DNA from: Chionoecetes opilio
Taxonomy: Eukaryota > Arthropoda > Malacostraca > Decapoda > Majidae
DNA: 64,000 nt
Direction of reading: 5' to 3'
Assembly (NCBI GenBank): GCA_016584305.1
Contig: JACEEZ010019858.1
Coordinates: 585,001-649,000, forward strand
Position 1 is the stretch's first letter. Each line of letters begins with the position of its first letter. Shown piece after piece: positions 11,720 to 24,439 of this stretch. Made by a program: the position numbers and the translations under genes. The notes under the pieces were generated by a model, which was not told the DNA's origin, did not search any database, and worked only from the letters and a program-made list of their open reading frames with translations.

Positions 11720-11750
<31 letters not shown>

Positions 11751-12103
11751 CTCTCTCTCTCCTCCCTCTCTCCTCCTCTCTCTCTCTCTTCTCTCTCTTT
11801 TCTCACTCTCTCTCTCTCTCTCTCCCCCTCTCTCTCCTATAATAATACTATATATATATATATATAATTATAATATATAGATATTATATATATTAAAAAT
11901 ATAATAAAATTATAAATATAAAATTACAACCTTTTTTTTTTTTCTCTTTTTTTTCCCTCTCCCCCTCTCTCTCTCTCTCTCCCCTCTCTCTTCTCTCTCT
12001 CTTCTTCCCTCTCTCTCTTCTCTCTCTCTCTCTCTTCCCCCCTCTCTCTCTTCCCTCTCCCCTCTTCCTCTCCTCCTCTCTCTCTCTCCTCTTATATATT
12101 ATA
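11519..12103. repeat. (CT)n-rich compound microsatellite
   Basis: Pyrimidine tract of CT dinucleotides with TTCC/CCCC interruptions, broken at about 11840-11930 by an AT-rich segment with (TA)n and resuming to about 12090. Poly-Ser/Leu and Arg/Glu reading frames here are artefacts. Confidence 0.95.
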
Positions 12104-12329
12104 TTATATATATATATTATATTTTATATATTCTTTCTCTCGAAAAAGCCCAAAACAAGTGCGGCCACACGGGGACGAGAAAGTGAGCGAAAGTGAGAGC
12201 GAGTGAAAGCGATAAGAAACCCCGGTCCGGGCGTGAGTAATGATAGAAAAGCCCCTTAAACATTTACAAAAGATACCTCATTTTGGGGGCCCTGTTGTGC
12301 CCGTGCGATCGCGCGCCACCGTGCGGCAG

Positions 12330-12785
12330 GATTTTAAAAAAACGAAAAGTTATTTTGAGTTTCATATAGATCTCCGAAATAATTATTTCAAAGCAGATTT
12401 GTTAACGGTGGGAATAAATACCAGCAAAGTTGTTGAGGCCCAGCAAATAACTACATTTAAAAACATACTAAAACCCGGTATCGTGAAGTAAAGGGGTTTT
12501 GATGCTGCCCCACAGTATATTATAAAATAATACCCCCCGGATTAATTAGGTTAGGGGGTATTTTGTTACCCATATTTCATTATCTTTTCATCAACTGAAA
12601 TTCGATGTTCCATCCATTTTAGCAGGCAGATAGGTATCCATCATAAAATTGTGGGTTTAGAGTACAACATGAAAAATTGCACAGTCATAGAAATAATCTA
12701 ATGAATAATTCCAGATATGGACCCACCGCGAAAATGTCTATGGTGCCGGGTGGCCATTTTACAAAAGACCTTTTTTGACCCGATT
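12330..12785 (+). repeat. Left inverted arm flanking the 13.65-17.8 kb gene
   Basis: Read inward from the left this block aligns with the reverse complement of about 18555-18930. Shared landmarks in the same order are a CAGCxAATAACTACATTT block near 12431, GCAGATAG near 12630, AATGAATAATTCCAGATATGG with GACCCACCGC at about 12700-12731, and GCCGGGTGGCCATTTTA near 12752. Similarity is imperfect, with indels mostly in base runs. Outer boundaries and any target duplication are not clear. Confidence 0.6.
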
Positions 12786-13640
12786 TTTTAACCCCGGACG
12801 ACCAAATGCTTTTTATGTTCTAATGAAATGAAGAAAAACCCATATACCCATAATTGTATTCTCCAAAATGCCCCCCCCAATTTGCATTTGTGTTCCAAAA
12901 GCAATGTAAATTAACCCACCAGGGAGCGAAATAATGCTACTCATCAATTTGGGAAAAACCTCCGCTTAGGAGCTATTTTCCCAGTAAAATTTACAGGACA
13001 AATTAACTATTTGCAGGTAGTACATTTTTTATTTTAAGTAAAACCACTATTATCTATGACGTCCCAAAATTTTCATCTTGTACGTATAAACCCACTCTTA
13101 TGATGGATACACCTACTCCCTGACTTAAAAGTAAAAAATTTTAGAAAACCCTGAGAAAAATTATTTGGGGGCTAAGAGAAAATACAACTTGGTCATAATT
13201 TTTTAAAATCCCTGGTTTAGAAATATTTTATTTGGGTTAAGTGAAAAAAACATATGGAAAATTTTAAACAGTTTCGTTACAACAATACAGTTTGTTAAAA
13301 AATAATTAAACTCAAAAGTTCTCCTAATTTTCGCTATGTATTAAATAAAATTACAGCAAAATATTGGACTGTTTTTGAAACGCTTTTTTGAATAATTATT
13401 CATAAGTGAAATTCACAAGTTTCGAGGTTTGATTTAGAGAGAAATAGTGAAATGATAAATAGGCTCCCCGTATATAGTATGCCCCCACCCTCCAAAAATA
13501 TATATCAATTATGAAAAAGAAAAACAAATGCTCTGAACGTTGAAGATTAGTGATATTGACATTATTAAGCATGAGTAAAGCACTGTAACGGAATTTTACT
13601 AGGTATTCCAGTTTGATCTTTTTATACGTCACAATTTTCT
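12786..13640. other. AT-rich interior stretch, no gene
   Basis: Between the left inverted arm and the 3' end of the reverse-strand gene. There is no recognisable motif; many A, T and C runs. Confidence 0.5.
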
Positions 13641-16600
13641 CCACCACCCCCGGGACAAAGGGGTACATTTCAAATAGCTTTTTGTACTTGCATCGTCCTT
13701 GAACCCCTTTTTGCATTTACAAAAAATCAGCTCCCTTGATAAGTGCTGGCTTCAGGAAGCAGGACCAAGGGGTTTCCATTGGGGGGACGACCCACCCCCA
13801 ATCCCCAGGTGGGGACAGACCATAAAAACCCTTGAGCGTTTCCCCAGCAGGGGCCACCGTGACAAGCCCTCTTGATTTGGGTCCCCGGGCTCTCGGGTGG
13901 GGGAAAGCTTCCATGGCTCGTCCTTTTTCGTGAAGATCCCTGCGAGTTCGCCCCTTGTTGCGAGATTGCTGGTGGCGAGTAAGAAGAGGGTGAACCGCTC
14001 GAGCACTGCCACGTCATCAGAGATGTCTGCTGCCCCCGTGGAGAGATGAACTAACCGGCGTCAATTTCGTAAAATACTTTCCAGGTACCCCGGCTGTCTT
14101 CTTGCCCCGTGTATTAAAGACGAGAAGTCACACCCTGTGTATCATGGAACATCGGGAGGGCCCTTTGCTTACCGGGCCCGAGGAATGCGCAATTTCATGT
14201 GCTGGAATAAAACCTGAAGTGCTGCCTTCCCCAAAAGGGCCCACCCAAAGTCCGGGTTTTGATTTTGGTTGTTTCGGCCACACCCCAATACCACTATACT
14301 GTTCCACCGACGCAAAAAAATTTTCTAAAACCCAGCAGACTGCTTTCCGCGAGAGTATCATCTTGTGTATCGCCTCCTCATGGTAACATGGGGCAAGTGA
14401 CGGGTTTCGCGTGGGGGAATGCACGTCACACTAAACCCATCCATGGTGACTATCTGCTTATCGATACAAGTGTGTGAGTTTTTTTGTCAAAAAGGCAAAA
14501 ACTTCTTTTTTTTTGCATCAATTCTCAGGAACTGCTCCCAAATTTCCCGGGAAGAACAGTGGATCCGTAAACTCCCCTTTCAAATCCCTTTTCCCCAGTT
14601 TTGTCCTGGCTTGAGATTTCAGGCTTTTGTCACGGTATGGTCCCGACTATGCCACACGACGGGCCCTTTTGCAAGAGACCTTGTATGTTTTTGGCAAAAA
14701 TATTTTTCAGCGATAATCATCAAAGGTTTTTGGGCAGCAACGGGTTTTCAGAACGTTCACCAACACTCCCCCCGTCAAGGATATTGACGTCAGTATCTGG
14801 TTTTGGAGCTCACCTCTGCCCTTTCGGGCCAACTCTCTAACACACCAATAGATCTGATTTGGTTCCCAGTCAAAAATTCCCAGCTGAGAAAAAACGGGGG
14901 AAAATGCTTTTTTTTCATGGCGGAAAATTCACAAGATCACCATCTGTGTTTGAGACACAAGGAAGTCTTGAGAATAAAAGCAGTATTTTTAGCGAGTTAC
15001 TTGCAAATTTGTCTTGGATTTCTCTTTTGGGGAGAGTTCGACTAAAAAATGGGAGTTTATTCTCTTCCTTTGGCTCAGTAAGAGGTACGGTTCCCGCTCC
15101 GTAGACGGTTGCTACGAAGGTCTTGTACTTTTGCTTCCTATCTCCTTTCACCTGTTAAAAACAGTAGAAAAAAATTTGGGGTCAGCAATGTCTCTTGTTC
15201 CAGCCGCAGCAAGCGTACTCTCTTCTAGGGGGGGTTTCCCCTTTTCCTCTTTTATTTTTAACCAAAATTTTGACTGTTGAGTAAAGTTTACCTGTGAACT
15301 ATTTGTTTGTTGGTGGGTGTTTTTCATTAATCCTTATTTTCACTCCCTCCATGGATGCTTAAAACCCCGGTAGCATTCAACCAGTTCCGGCCCACCCCAC
15401 CATCCATCTTCTAGAGTTTTTGGGGATTTTGAGTGAGTCCAATAGCACCACCGTCACTCTTCACAGCAGCACATTTTGTCATAAGCCTGGTCAAGGCCCA
15501 TGGTGAGAAACTCTTTTTGTCTTGTGAACTGTGAATTTGCCTTGGTGAATTCGTAGAAATTTTGGGTGGGGACTTGCTAAGATCATCATTCTCGAATGGG
15601 ACGGCACCCAGGCATAGTTGTGTGGCCCATGGAAAAAACCATGGTGAAAGCTGTGTGAGGCTGCCTGAAAGGGGAATTTTTGCTGTCCTGCTTGACAAAC
15701 GTTAAGAGGAGGAGGAGTTCCAGTTGAAGAGTGATGGCCAGAATTGGAAAATGTGGCACATCTGAATTTGTTTACCACCCAGTCATCAAAGGTTCAGGAT
15801 GGCCCTTTTGACTCCAGAGACTCGTGTATGGGCGTAAGACTTTGTCGTAGGATTAAAAAAGCTGCTGCGTCATTGATGCGCATGGGTTCTTGTAACATGA
15901 ATGCATGCATAAATGGGCTGCGTTCAGGAGAAACAATTTGGCCTGAACCAGGGTTCCACCCATCCCCATCTTCCAGCCAGTCTCCCATCACTTTTTGTCC
16001 AGCCCTCTCTTATGCAGCCCTCCCCAAAATATACCCAAAGATCTTCCCCGTACGTTGATGGTCAAAACCACTGTATCGTTGGGGATTTAGAGTGGTTGAT
16101 CCCCAGTGATCACTGGGTTTCTGTCCTTGGTTTACTTCCATCACAGCTTTTTTTTAATCCGTCCATGGAGTTTATATCAACCCAAAAGACTTTGGAGTCG
16201 TCCGGGAAAAGGGGGGAATGTGCTGTTATCGCCCGGGAGATTATCTTGTCCTGATCCCTCGGGATGGAGGGTGCCCATAAAAAGTTATGTACTTTTGGAA
16301 TTCTTTTTACCTCGGGTTTTACAGTATCCACCCTCTGTAAATTAAGAAAAAACATTGAACTGGGAGAAAACAAAACAAAATTTTTTATGTATAACAATAA
16401 TGTTATGCATCACGTTCTTTTGGATGGATTATGTTTGAAAGTTAAAAAGTACTCACCCCAAACCCTTTGGGGCAATGCCTGGGTGTCTCCTGCCCCCTCA
16501 TTTTAAGGACCATCACCTTTGGGAGTGGAGGATCTTCCCAGTTAACCCCAGCGGACGAAACAAGTGTAGGATCGGGAGCTTTGACAGTGTATGGTAGTAG

Positions 16601-17800
16601 ATGGGGTTCAGGACGCTTTTCCCTGGGTCCCCCCCCCATTATTTTGCGACTGGGGGGTGAAATGAATCCCAGTACCGGAAAGGAAACTGTGCGTTGTGGA
16701 GCTGGTTGTGGTCGATATTATCCCAAACCCCTGCCGTTTTGAAAAAGCCCTCGCTTTTGATTGGGTGGACACACACCCATCTCGGGTACTGTCACACACT
16801 CTGTTTCCATGGATTGGAGATTGCCATCACTCGGTCATAGGGATGGACAGTCCCCAGATCAAACCATCTCAATGAGGGCACGTTTTCCCCAGTCCTTGCA
16901 GGGCGTGAGTCCCAGTAGATGGGCAAAGGGGTTTCTCGTCTTTGTTGTCTTGTTGTGACGCCAGTAGTCTAACCCCCTCTGCGAGGATGGAGCTTTGTTT
17001 CTGCAGCAACTGAGCTGTTCTGAGGGTTGCTTGGGTTACACATACCGATTGAGACTTTATGTTGGGGCCGTCGAGGATCATGGCCCCCAAAGTCAAAGTG
17101 ATGGGTACTGATTTTCTTGCAGCCCTATCAAATGAACCTGTGAATGTAGCTGCAGTTTGGAAAATTTTCTCGTACTATCTTTGCTGCCCTTGCAAGACAT
17201 ATGCTTCGTTCCCTAGTCTTTTTTTGCAGACTTTACGGGGGCAGGTCCTAACTTTATCAAATGCAAGCAGTATATCCGCCCTTTCCCTTTTGACCGTAAG
17301 GTTTTGGGATTTGGGGGCCCGGATACGATTTTTTAAAATCTGTGCTATGTTTTGACTGCTGCTCCCCCCAAGTTTTCTAGACGATTAGAAAAAGTTTGAC
17401 GAGATCTGCAAATTTTTAAAAACAGGGGGGATGTCTTATCTATCTTGTTTCATCGATAAAAAGACAGACTCGGCTAGTGCAATCCCTGGTTGCTTTATCA
17501 GTTGTGTCCATTTTGTTTTTTCTTGTAATGATTTAGTTTTGTTGTAAAATGAAAAAAGACACCTTTTGGATGATATTTTGCTTTGTGCGACCCTGTCCCC
17601 AGCACTAAATTTTTTCAAGTACCTCTCGTCCCAGGTCTAATGACTCTTCGTACGCGGGGGGTCTAGACGAAAAGTTGATGCCCCCCGGAGTGGTTCGGAA
17701 GTTACACACTTTGCATAAAAAACAAATCCGATGCTGCCACTTTATGATGAGCGATTTACGATGTATTTTTTGGATGAAGTAGCTCAGGGGCGCAAACCCC
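13640..17800 (-). pseudogene. Large TE-associated protein of unknown function (HEEADTR/DTDV-type family), fragmented
   Basis: Successive minus-strand blocks in shifting frames follow the order of a large (about 1,200-1,400 aa) uncharacterised family I know from many invertebrates. N-terminus near 17.75-17.44 kb (CFLCK, FSAGDRVAQS, FSFYNKTKSLQEK); RADILLAFD near 17.28 kb; GAMILDGPNIKSQSVCVTQA near 17.05 kb; STTTSSTTHSFLSGTGI near 16.70 kb; FDDWVVNK near 15.78 kb; HQGKFTVHKTKR near 15.53 kb; NKLPFFSRTLPKRE near 15.05 kb; KTFDDY and YRDKSLKSQARTK near 14.72-14.62 kb; YHEEAIHKMIL (family HEEADTRMIL) near 14.38 kb; FIPAHEIAHS near 14.20 kb; DVAVLERFTLFLLATSNLAT near 14.0 kb; Cys-rich tail near 13.7 kb. 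The acidic HEEADTR/DTDV pair hints at a PIN-like nuclease, which is inference. Dozens of small indels in base runs break the frame. No intron is evident. It lies between inverted arms. Confidence 0.7.
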
Positions 17801-18550
17801 GTGTGATTCCTTTTTTGCTCGTTGAGTATTAATTATCGAATTTTTTTATGGAGGTTTTTGCCACTTGGCATTGTTCTCCAAAACGTGTTCAAGCCCTTCC
17901 CGTCATCAAGGCGTCCTAATTCTAGTGGGGATCGAATTCGTGAAGTTCATTGAATCTGATGTTGAAGGGAAGGTAAATAACCCCCCAACATCGTGCCCTT
18001 GGGATTTCTGGGGATTGCAAAAATTTCCCTGTGATTTTTTTGGCACAAAAAGAATTTTTCCAACCGTCTTACCTGCGCCCCTTTTTGTCCCCGGTTGCAG
18101 TGGATCCACTAGCTATAAAACTTAGACATTTCGCGTTCGAAACCCAACTAAAAAAAAAAAATATGAAAGATATGAACAAATGGTACGATAACAATTCAAA
18201 AATTAAAAAAAATTTATTATCATCATAATGGACATAAAAATGTATTTTAAAGGGGATATGCAAAACTCTTGGGGGTAAAAAGATCACATTTTTTTAAAGG
18301 TTTTTTTATAAAGGCTTTTTCCCTCAAAACATAGGTCTAGACACCTATTGCTCATTACTGCAAAATTGGCCGGGATATAGGCGAAATTTGGTTTTGGTAA
18401 GGCGGGCCCAATTTCATAAAAAGATACGTGGGGCAATTTTTCAAATATTTTAAAATAGCAAATAATTTTCTACACATTGTTTCCATCTATAGAACCCAAA
18501 GAGAAGTATATTTCGGGGGGGGGGGGGTGGGGGGGGGGGTGCACGAGACC
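17801..18550. other. Stretch without gene upstream of the reverse-strand gene
   Basis: Would contain the promoter side of the minus-strand gene. I see no confident TATA box or ORF. Long G runs at 18517-18540 are part of the homopolymer-rich character of this zone. Confidence 0.4.
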
Positions 18551-18554
18551 CCAT

Positions 18555-18930
18555 CTAGCCACTAGAAAAAGCGGCCATTTTTTTAAAATGGGCCCCCGGC
18601 TACCCTAGGACTTTTTTGCGGTGGGTCCATATCTGGAATTTTTCATTGACTATTTTCTTGATGTGCCAAATTTCAGCTGTACGTATAACCCCCCAATTGT
18701 TACACTATCTGCCCCGACTATACGGGGATGATATCCGTTTATTTGTTTTCCCAAATGTAGTTTGATAGCTGTATTACATATAAGTTTAGCAGTCTATCGT
18801 TATAAAAAAATAGGCCTCCTGGATATATTCTTTTTTTGTTTCCCAGTACTTCCTTTTCCTCTCTTCCTCTCCTTTTCCTTTGGTTATTGGGAAATTAAGT
18901 GGCAGATGAAATTTAAACCGAATGTAAAAA
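18555..18930 (-). repeat. Right inverted arm flanking the 13.65-17.8 kb gene
   Basis: The reverse complement aligns with 12330-12785: CAGCTATCAAACTACATTT near 18775, GCAGATAG near 18705, AATTCCAGATATGG and GACCCACCGC at about 18617-18642, and CCGGGGGCCCATTTTA near 18590. The two arms point inward at the gene between them, the geometry of terminal or subterminal inverted repeats. Confidence 0.6.
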
Positions 18931-20185
18931 GTTTTGCATATCTGAAATTAACGATTAAATTTAAATTACTCAATGGACGGACGTGAATTTCCCCCTGTTT
19001 TTCCGAAGAAAAATACTTGTGGATTATTATAAGCAAAAGACCGAAGCCCCGTAAACATTGTTCAAAAGCTGTAAAGGGCTAAAAATTAAAATGATTTATT
19101 AGGAACTTTTAATTAAGTCTGAAAAAGTTTTTCCTACCTTTTCAATGCAATCGTGCGCCTCATTTGACTCTTTCGTTCTGTTTTGGGCACCCCACACATA
19201 ATAGATTATGAGTGAGAGAGTCAAAGAAAAGTTACTAAAATGATTTCCCGCTTTCATAACAAGCCATCGAAGCGAGAAGGAAAAGTATCTTTAAAATTTT
19301 TTCAGTTTTTCAAAACGTAGGTTCGAGGAGAGTTTAAAGAATTTTTAAAATGTACATGGCTTTTAAAATTTAACATAAAGACTATTTTAAAATTTATTTG
19401 GACAAGTACTACTCGTATTTGATACAAGATCGTTGGTAAAAACGATATCGGTCCATGAAGTGAAAACTATTTTTTGTTTAGATTTGTTAAAATTTGAGTC
19501 TCCCCCAACAAAGAGTTAATAGTATCACGGTTGAGGCTTTTTTGAAAACATAGATAATTACTTAAATACCTCCCCCACTCGATTACTCGGCCTTACGTAC
19601 TTTTTATTTTTTTTTTAGTTTTGCTTTTTTTTAGAGTATTCACTCCTTTTAAATTTTTCCATCCAATTTCAGACAGTTTTTTTAATACTGTTTGGTTTTT
19701 TTTTACCTTTTTCCTGCCCGGGCCCCGGCCCAAGGGAGAGGTGGGTGGGGGGAGACTTAAAATTTTCATTTATTTTTCCTTAAAATGTATAAAATATAGT
19801 GGTAGAAAGTAGTTAAAAGGGCAGCCTCGTTGGACAGGGGGGCGTTTTCTGTCTGTTCTTCCTTTGTATTTCTTTGTATTCGCTTCTCACGCCTTCTTTT
19901 CCTCCTTTAAAGTAACAAAAATTTTTTTATTTGGATTTCTCATTTTTAATCGAAAATATCGTTTTATAAATACCCAAAAACCCCCCCAAATGGGGTTTTT
20001 GACGTTTGTGGATATTTTGGCCGTTCTCTCGAGGGGTTCCGATAGTCATGAATCTTTCCGCTCCCCCACGTCACGGATAATTTATGTAGGCGGTATTTCG
20101 TTTTCCATGTGTGGTTTTCATCTATTTGTATTCATCTAGTTGTATTTTACGGGCTTGAGCACTATCGATGGCCCCTCTCCATATC
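18931..20185. other. AT-rich stretch without recognisable gene
   Basis: T- and A-run-rich sequence; no motif-bearing ORF on either strand. A segment near 19045-19075 (GAAGCCCCGTAAACATTGTT) resembles 12247-12270 in direct orientation, which may be a further part of the flanking repeat. Confidence 0.4.
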
Positions 20186-20187
20186 AA

Positions 20188-20412
20188 CATTTTTTTTTAT
20201 CTTTCGCCTTATGCTTATGTTGGGGAACCACCACCCGGGGGGGGGGGGTCAAAAAACCCCCGGCTAACACCCGGTACCCTTCCTGCTGGGTGGACAGGAG
20301 CTCGGGTTTTAAGAAGACCGCCCCCTCTGTCTTCGCTCCCCCCGGGGATCGAACCCCGGGGCTTCACCGGGTTTTTAGCCCAGCGTGCTAACCACTACCT
20401 ACGAGTCCCGGA
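20188..20412 (-). mobile_element. tRNA-derived SINE (family I), reverse copy
   Basis: The minus strand starts with an A-box-like GTAGGTAGTGGTTAGCACG and B-box GGTTCGATCCC, then CCACCCAGCA, GGGTACCGGGTGTTAGC, CCGGGTGGTGG and CCCCAACATAAGCATAAGG, ending in an A run. It is the same body as the copy at 4187-4425, with G and C runs expanded. Confidence 0.7.
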
Positions 20413-20424
20413 TGGGTTCACGGA

Positions 20425-20434
20425 TTGTGTGTGT

Positions 20435-20475
<41 letters not shown>

Positions 20476-20503
20476 TGTGTGTGTTGTGTTGTGTGTGTGG
20501 ACT
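20425..20503. repeat. (GT)n microsatellite
   Basis: GT tract with GTGG and TTGTGTT interruptions, adjacent to the reverse SINE head. Confidence 0.95.
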
Positions 20504-21335
20504 TCGAGATCCCATAAAATTTTAATCAATAAGTTTCAGTAATGTATTAAGTTTTTTTGATTTTTACTCCTTTTCGCTATACTAGTCCATAGGTGATAAG
20601 GACTTTGTTTTACTGTCATTAGCTCATTATATTATTGTCGTTCCAAAAAGATGTAAATTTTTTTTTTCAATCGTCTAGATATCCAGTGTGCTCCCTGCCC
20701 CTTTACCCCATATTCCTTTTTTTTTAAGCTTTAAACCCCTTTTTACAGCCCCTTTTTTAAAAAGCTCATAGAAGCTCCCATCCTCCCCACGTTTTATCAC
20801 TATCTCCCCACTCAATTGGTCTCACAAAGCCCCATCCTCATCCCCTTTTCTTCTCTCCCATCCATCCCTATTTTCAGTTATTTTAAACACTTTTCAGACA
20901 CCATCTTTCCCCCTCACCTCTTTTTCTTATTCTCCCTTCCCAACCATTCTGATCTTTATTATCCCCAAATATTACTCCTGCAGCCATATATTTTTTCGAT
21001 TCCTCTCCTCACCCCCTTTCTTCTTCATTAGGGTTTTAAAATTTCCCTTTTACTACCCAAATTGTTTTTCACCATATAATTTAATTTCACCTTAGCCACT
21101 TATGCCCTGCTTTAAAAAAACTTATCGCTGAAATATCAATAATTATATGTAAGAAAAAAAAAAAAAAGTGCATTGATTAAAAATTCCTTCAGACATTAAA
21201 AAATTTGGATCGTATTAATGTTTCAAGACCTAACTTTCAAGATATACTTTGTACTTTGATATTTTTTCGGTTAAGATTAAAGATCATAAATTATTTGTAT
21301 AAAGATTATTTAATTTATCTTATCTCTATCTCTCC
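20504..21335. other. Pyrimidine-rich stretch without gene
   Basis: No coding motifs. The 20.77-21.05 kb segment is strongly CT-rich on the top strand, and the encoded Ser/Pro/Leu/Phe-rich frame is compositional. Confidence 0.5.
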
Positions 21336-21339
21336 CTTA

Positions 21340-22228
21340 AATAAAAAATTATAATATTATAAATATATATATTAATAAAATTAGATTTTATAATATATAT
21401 ATAAATATATATTATATTTATATATATATATTTTAAAATATATAATAAATATATATATATATTTTATTATATAATATATATTAAAATATATATTTTATAA
21501 TTTATAAAATATTTTATATATTATATATATATATATATTTTTTATATATTATATATGTTATTTTATATAATATATATAAATAAAAAATTATATAATATAT
21601 ACGTATTTATAAATATATCCCCCCCTTATATTATATTATGGTTATATTATATATATAATATAAAAAGGTTAAAAAATTATTTTTACATTAATATATAATT
21701 ATATTTAAAAATTAGTATATAATTATATATAATCCCGTATTTTGTATATAAAATATATAAAATATTATATATATATATTTATATTAACCCCTTGTATATA
21801 TATATATTATATTTATATATATATATATTTATATATTATATTTATTATATTATATATATATTATATTATTATATTTATTCCCTTTTTAATTATCCGTATA
21901 TTTTTAACGTATAAAAACCCTTATTATTTTTATATAATTTATTAATATTTATTCTATTATATAGGTGTTATATATATATGGTTATTATATCCGTATTTTA
22001 AAATTATAAAAATTAAATATTTAAAATCTTATTTTTAATTTCTATATATTATAAAATTTTTTATATTATCCTATATATTATATAATATTATTTTTTTATT
22101 TCTTATTTAAAAATATTAATATATTTTTATATATTAATAATATTGGGGATTTTTATTACGTTTTAAATTTTATATATTTTTTAAAATATATATATTATAT
22201 AAAAAAATTTTATATTTATATTATAAAT
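21340..22228. repeat. AT-rich (TA)n-like low-complexity block
   Basis: Almost only A and T, mainly degraded (TA)n with ATTTT/AAAAT interruptions. It abuts the 3' end of the reverse RTE copy at 22229. Confidence 0.9.
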
Positions 22229-24172
22229 CATTGGGGCAAAACGCCGGGGGGCGCGCCCCCCTCGCCCACCCACGACGCCCCCTCCCGGGGGTCCCCCGGG
22301 CCGAGTTCCCATGCAGGCCCCTTTCCCCTACCAAGCAGCTCTCGACAAAAAATTTAAAACTTGCCCCAAAACGACCCTTTTTGGCGCCCCCTTGGCCTCC
22401 TCCACGCCGGTTTGGGTCTCTTACAGATCAACCCGATGGGGGGGATGGTTTTCGGGGTGCGTCCCACAGCCCATATAACCTGAGAACTAGCGGTTTAATG
22501 GGCCCTCGATTCAGTCTAAAGGTGAAAATCGCTGATTTGACACGTAATCTTTCCCAGGATACCCCATAAATTCGAAAAAGGGACATTTAACCCAAAAAGG
22601 CATTAAAAATTCGCTCTTCAAGTCATTTTTAGTGCCCCATGTTCCCCAACCAAAAGGGGTAAGACGGGGTTTCACAAGCGATTTAAAGACCGGATCTTTG
22701 TCCTCCCTGCACAGGAAACCGCCCAACGCCAAAAAACTCCCGTTTGAGCGAGCCCATAACCCCGGGGGCCCTATGCCAATCCGCCGTAAGACTTCTTGAG
22801 GGACCCCCCCGTCATTTTTGGACTGCGTACCAAGGTATGTAAAATTTTCCCCAAGACCCCAATTTCCTCGCCACAGGCTTTTGAACAGACTCTACTGTTT
22901 TCATTAAAAGTCTAAAAAACACCTGGCCCTTGGGTTTACCCGGAGCCCTTTAAGCCCCCAAAGGCTTTGCCTCCTCGTGAAGTGCCTCGAAAAGCCTCAC
23001 CAGGACCTCCAGCGACCGCAAAGATTTATCCCACCCGGGCCCAAAAAAAAGCAGTGATCTTGGTTTGCCGAGGGATGCTCCACAATCACTTTAATCTAAA
23101 ACCCTTGCCCAAACCCCCAAATTCCATACAAGCTTTAAAAAAGGGGGGGGAAAGGGAAACGACCCTTGCCTCACTCCTGAAATTCCCCGGGAAAGAAGTG
23201 GATACACCCCCCCCACACTTCACAGCACTCTAAAGCCCCAGAATAAAAGCCCATTTATAAAACCCAAACTTTCCTTGCGGGAATCATCAAAAATTTTTCG
23301 CAAAAAGCATCCCGGGGTGACTCACGATGAAACTGATTTCCAAACGCCTTTTGAAAAAAAAACATAGGCTGCAAGCACCCCTGTCAAAACTCACGTCGGC
23401 TTTCCAAAACCGGACAGGGAAGCGCTGGGAAATCGGTCCGTTGTTGCCCCCCTTACCAGGGGGAACCCAGACTGTTTAAAGGTCTTTTTGATTTTCACCA
23501 GATGACTACGATCCGTGTCAGCAATAAAAGGGGGCAAGCCCCTTTCCCTGGTACGTGAGAAAGTGTAATACCCCCCGGTAATTTTTTTGCAGTCCTGAGG
23601 GGCCCCCAATTTCCCTTTCCGATAGGGACAAAACCACCCCCCCTTTTTCCGGTTCAGGAGGAATTTGGCCCCTGTTGCTACCAACGGCATAAGGACAGCA
23701 TGAAACCCCCAAGGATCGGGGCCCCCCCCCAGCTTTGAGGGGGCCCCTCCGCATGATATTGCAAACACCAGCTGCCTTTAAAACCCCTCAACTTTGCTCC
23801 CAAGCCTCTCTAACTTCGCCCAGGGGAAAAGGGTGTTTTTTTGGGGGAAAATGGGGGGGAGGGACCCAACCCCTTTTAAAACCCAGTGGTGTGAAGCGGG
23901 CTTTTTTGGGAAGGGTCCCCCCGGGGAAAAACGGGCCCCCAAAGTACCACCCCAAAGACCCACCCTGCCATCCATGTCCGACACGAGGCGCCCATCGGGC
24001 TGTTGAAATGACTCGCCCGAAAAGGGAGATTGGGAAAACGGAGCTTCTTCAGGGCCCCGGAGGGGGGTCGGGGTCATTACTTTTAAAAATAAACCTTTCG
24101 AAAACCCCTCACGAGACTCCTGACAAACCTCTCCTTGTCTCTTCTCAGGGGGGTTTTCTAGTCCGGCTTTAA
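22229..24172 (-). pseudogene. RTE retrotransposon, reverse copy, heavily corrupted
   Basis: The reverse complement aligns along its length with the RTE copy at 43.69-45.54 kb. 3' end at 22229-22460 (CATTGGGGGC-type end, GAGTTCCCATGCAGG, CCAAGCAGCTCTCGACAA, CTTGGCCTCCTCCACG), RT body 22.5-23.8 kb, and the linker RLVSDMDGR block near 23970-24000. Compared with the other copy, single bases between identical neighbours are often replaced by the neighbour, lengthening runs, so no open frame survives. It lacks the endonuclease, like the other copies here. Confidence 0.8.
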
Positions 24173-24425
24173 ATATATATATATATATATAAAATATATA
24201 ATTTTAAAATATATATATAAATTTACTATATATAGTATATTTATTATATATATATATAAAACTCGTATATATATATATATTTTATATAATCTATTATTAT
24301 ATAAAATATTATATTTTTATATATATAATTATATATATATATATAATATATATATTTTATATATATATATATTACTTTTTATATATATTAAAAATATAAG
24401 CGAAATTTGTGTGTGTGTGTGTCTG
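24173..24425. repeat. (TA)n and short (GT)n microsatellite
   Basis: Degraded (TA)n from 24173 to about 24400 followed by a short GTGTGT run (24409-24432). It flanks the 5' side of the reverse RTE copy. Confidence 0.9.
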
Positions 24426-24439
24426 TGTGTGTTTTCCGG

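Noticed and set aside
11099..11880. 247-codon Ser/Leu-rich ORF and its Arg/Glu-rich reverse frame
   Set aside because: Encoded by the CT-rich compound microsatellite; composition only.
13640..17800. DIRS-type tyrosine-recombinase retrotransposon
   Set aside because: The stretch near 14.0 kb looked recombinase-like at first, but the full order of blocks fits the large HEEADTR/DTDV-type family instead, and no DIRS RT motif was found.
23735..24172. 145-codon plus-strand ORF
   Set aside because: It is antisense to the reverse RTE copy; the same shadow frame appears on the minus strand of the clean RTE copy at 43683-43991.
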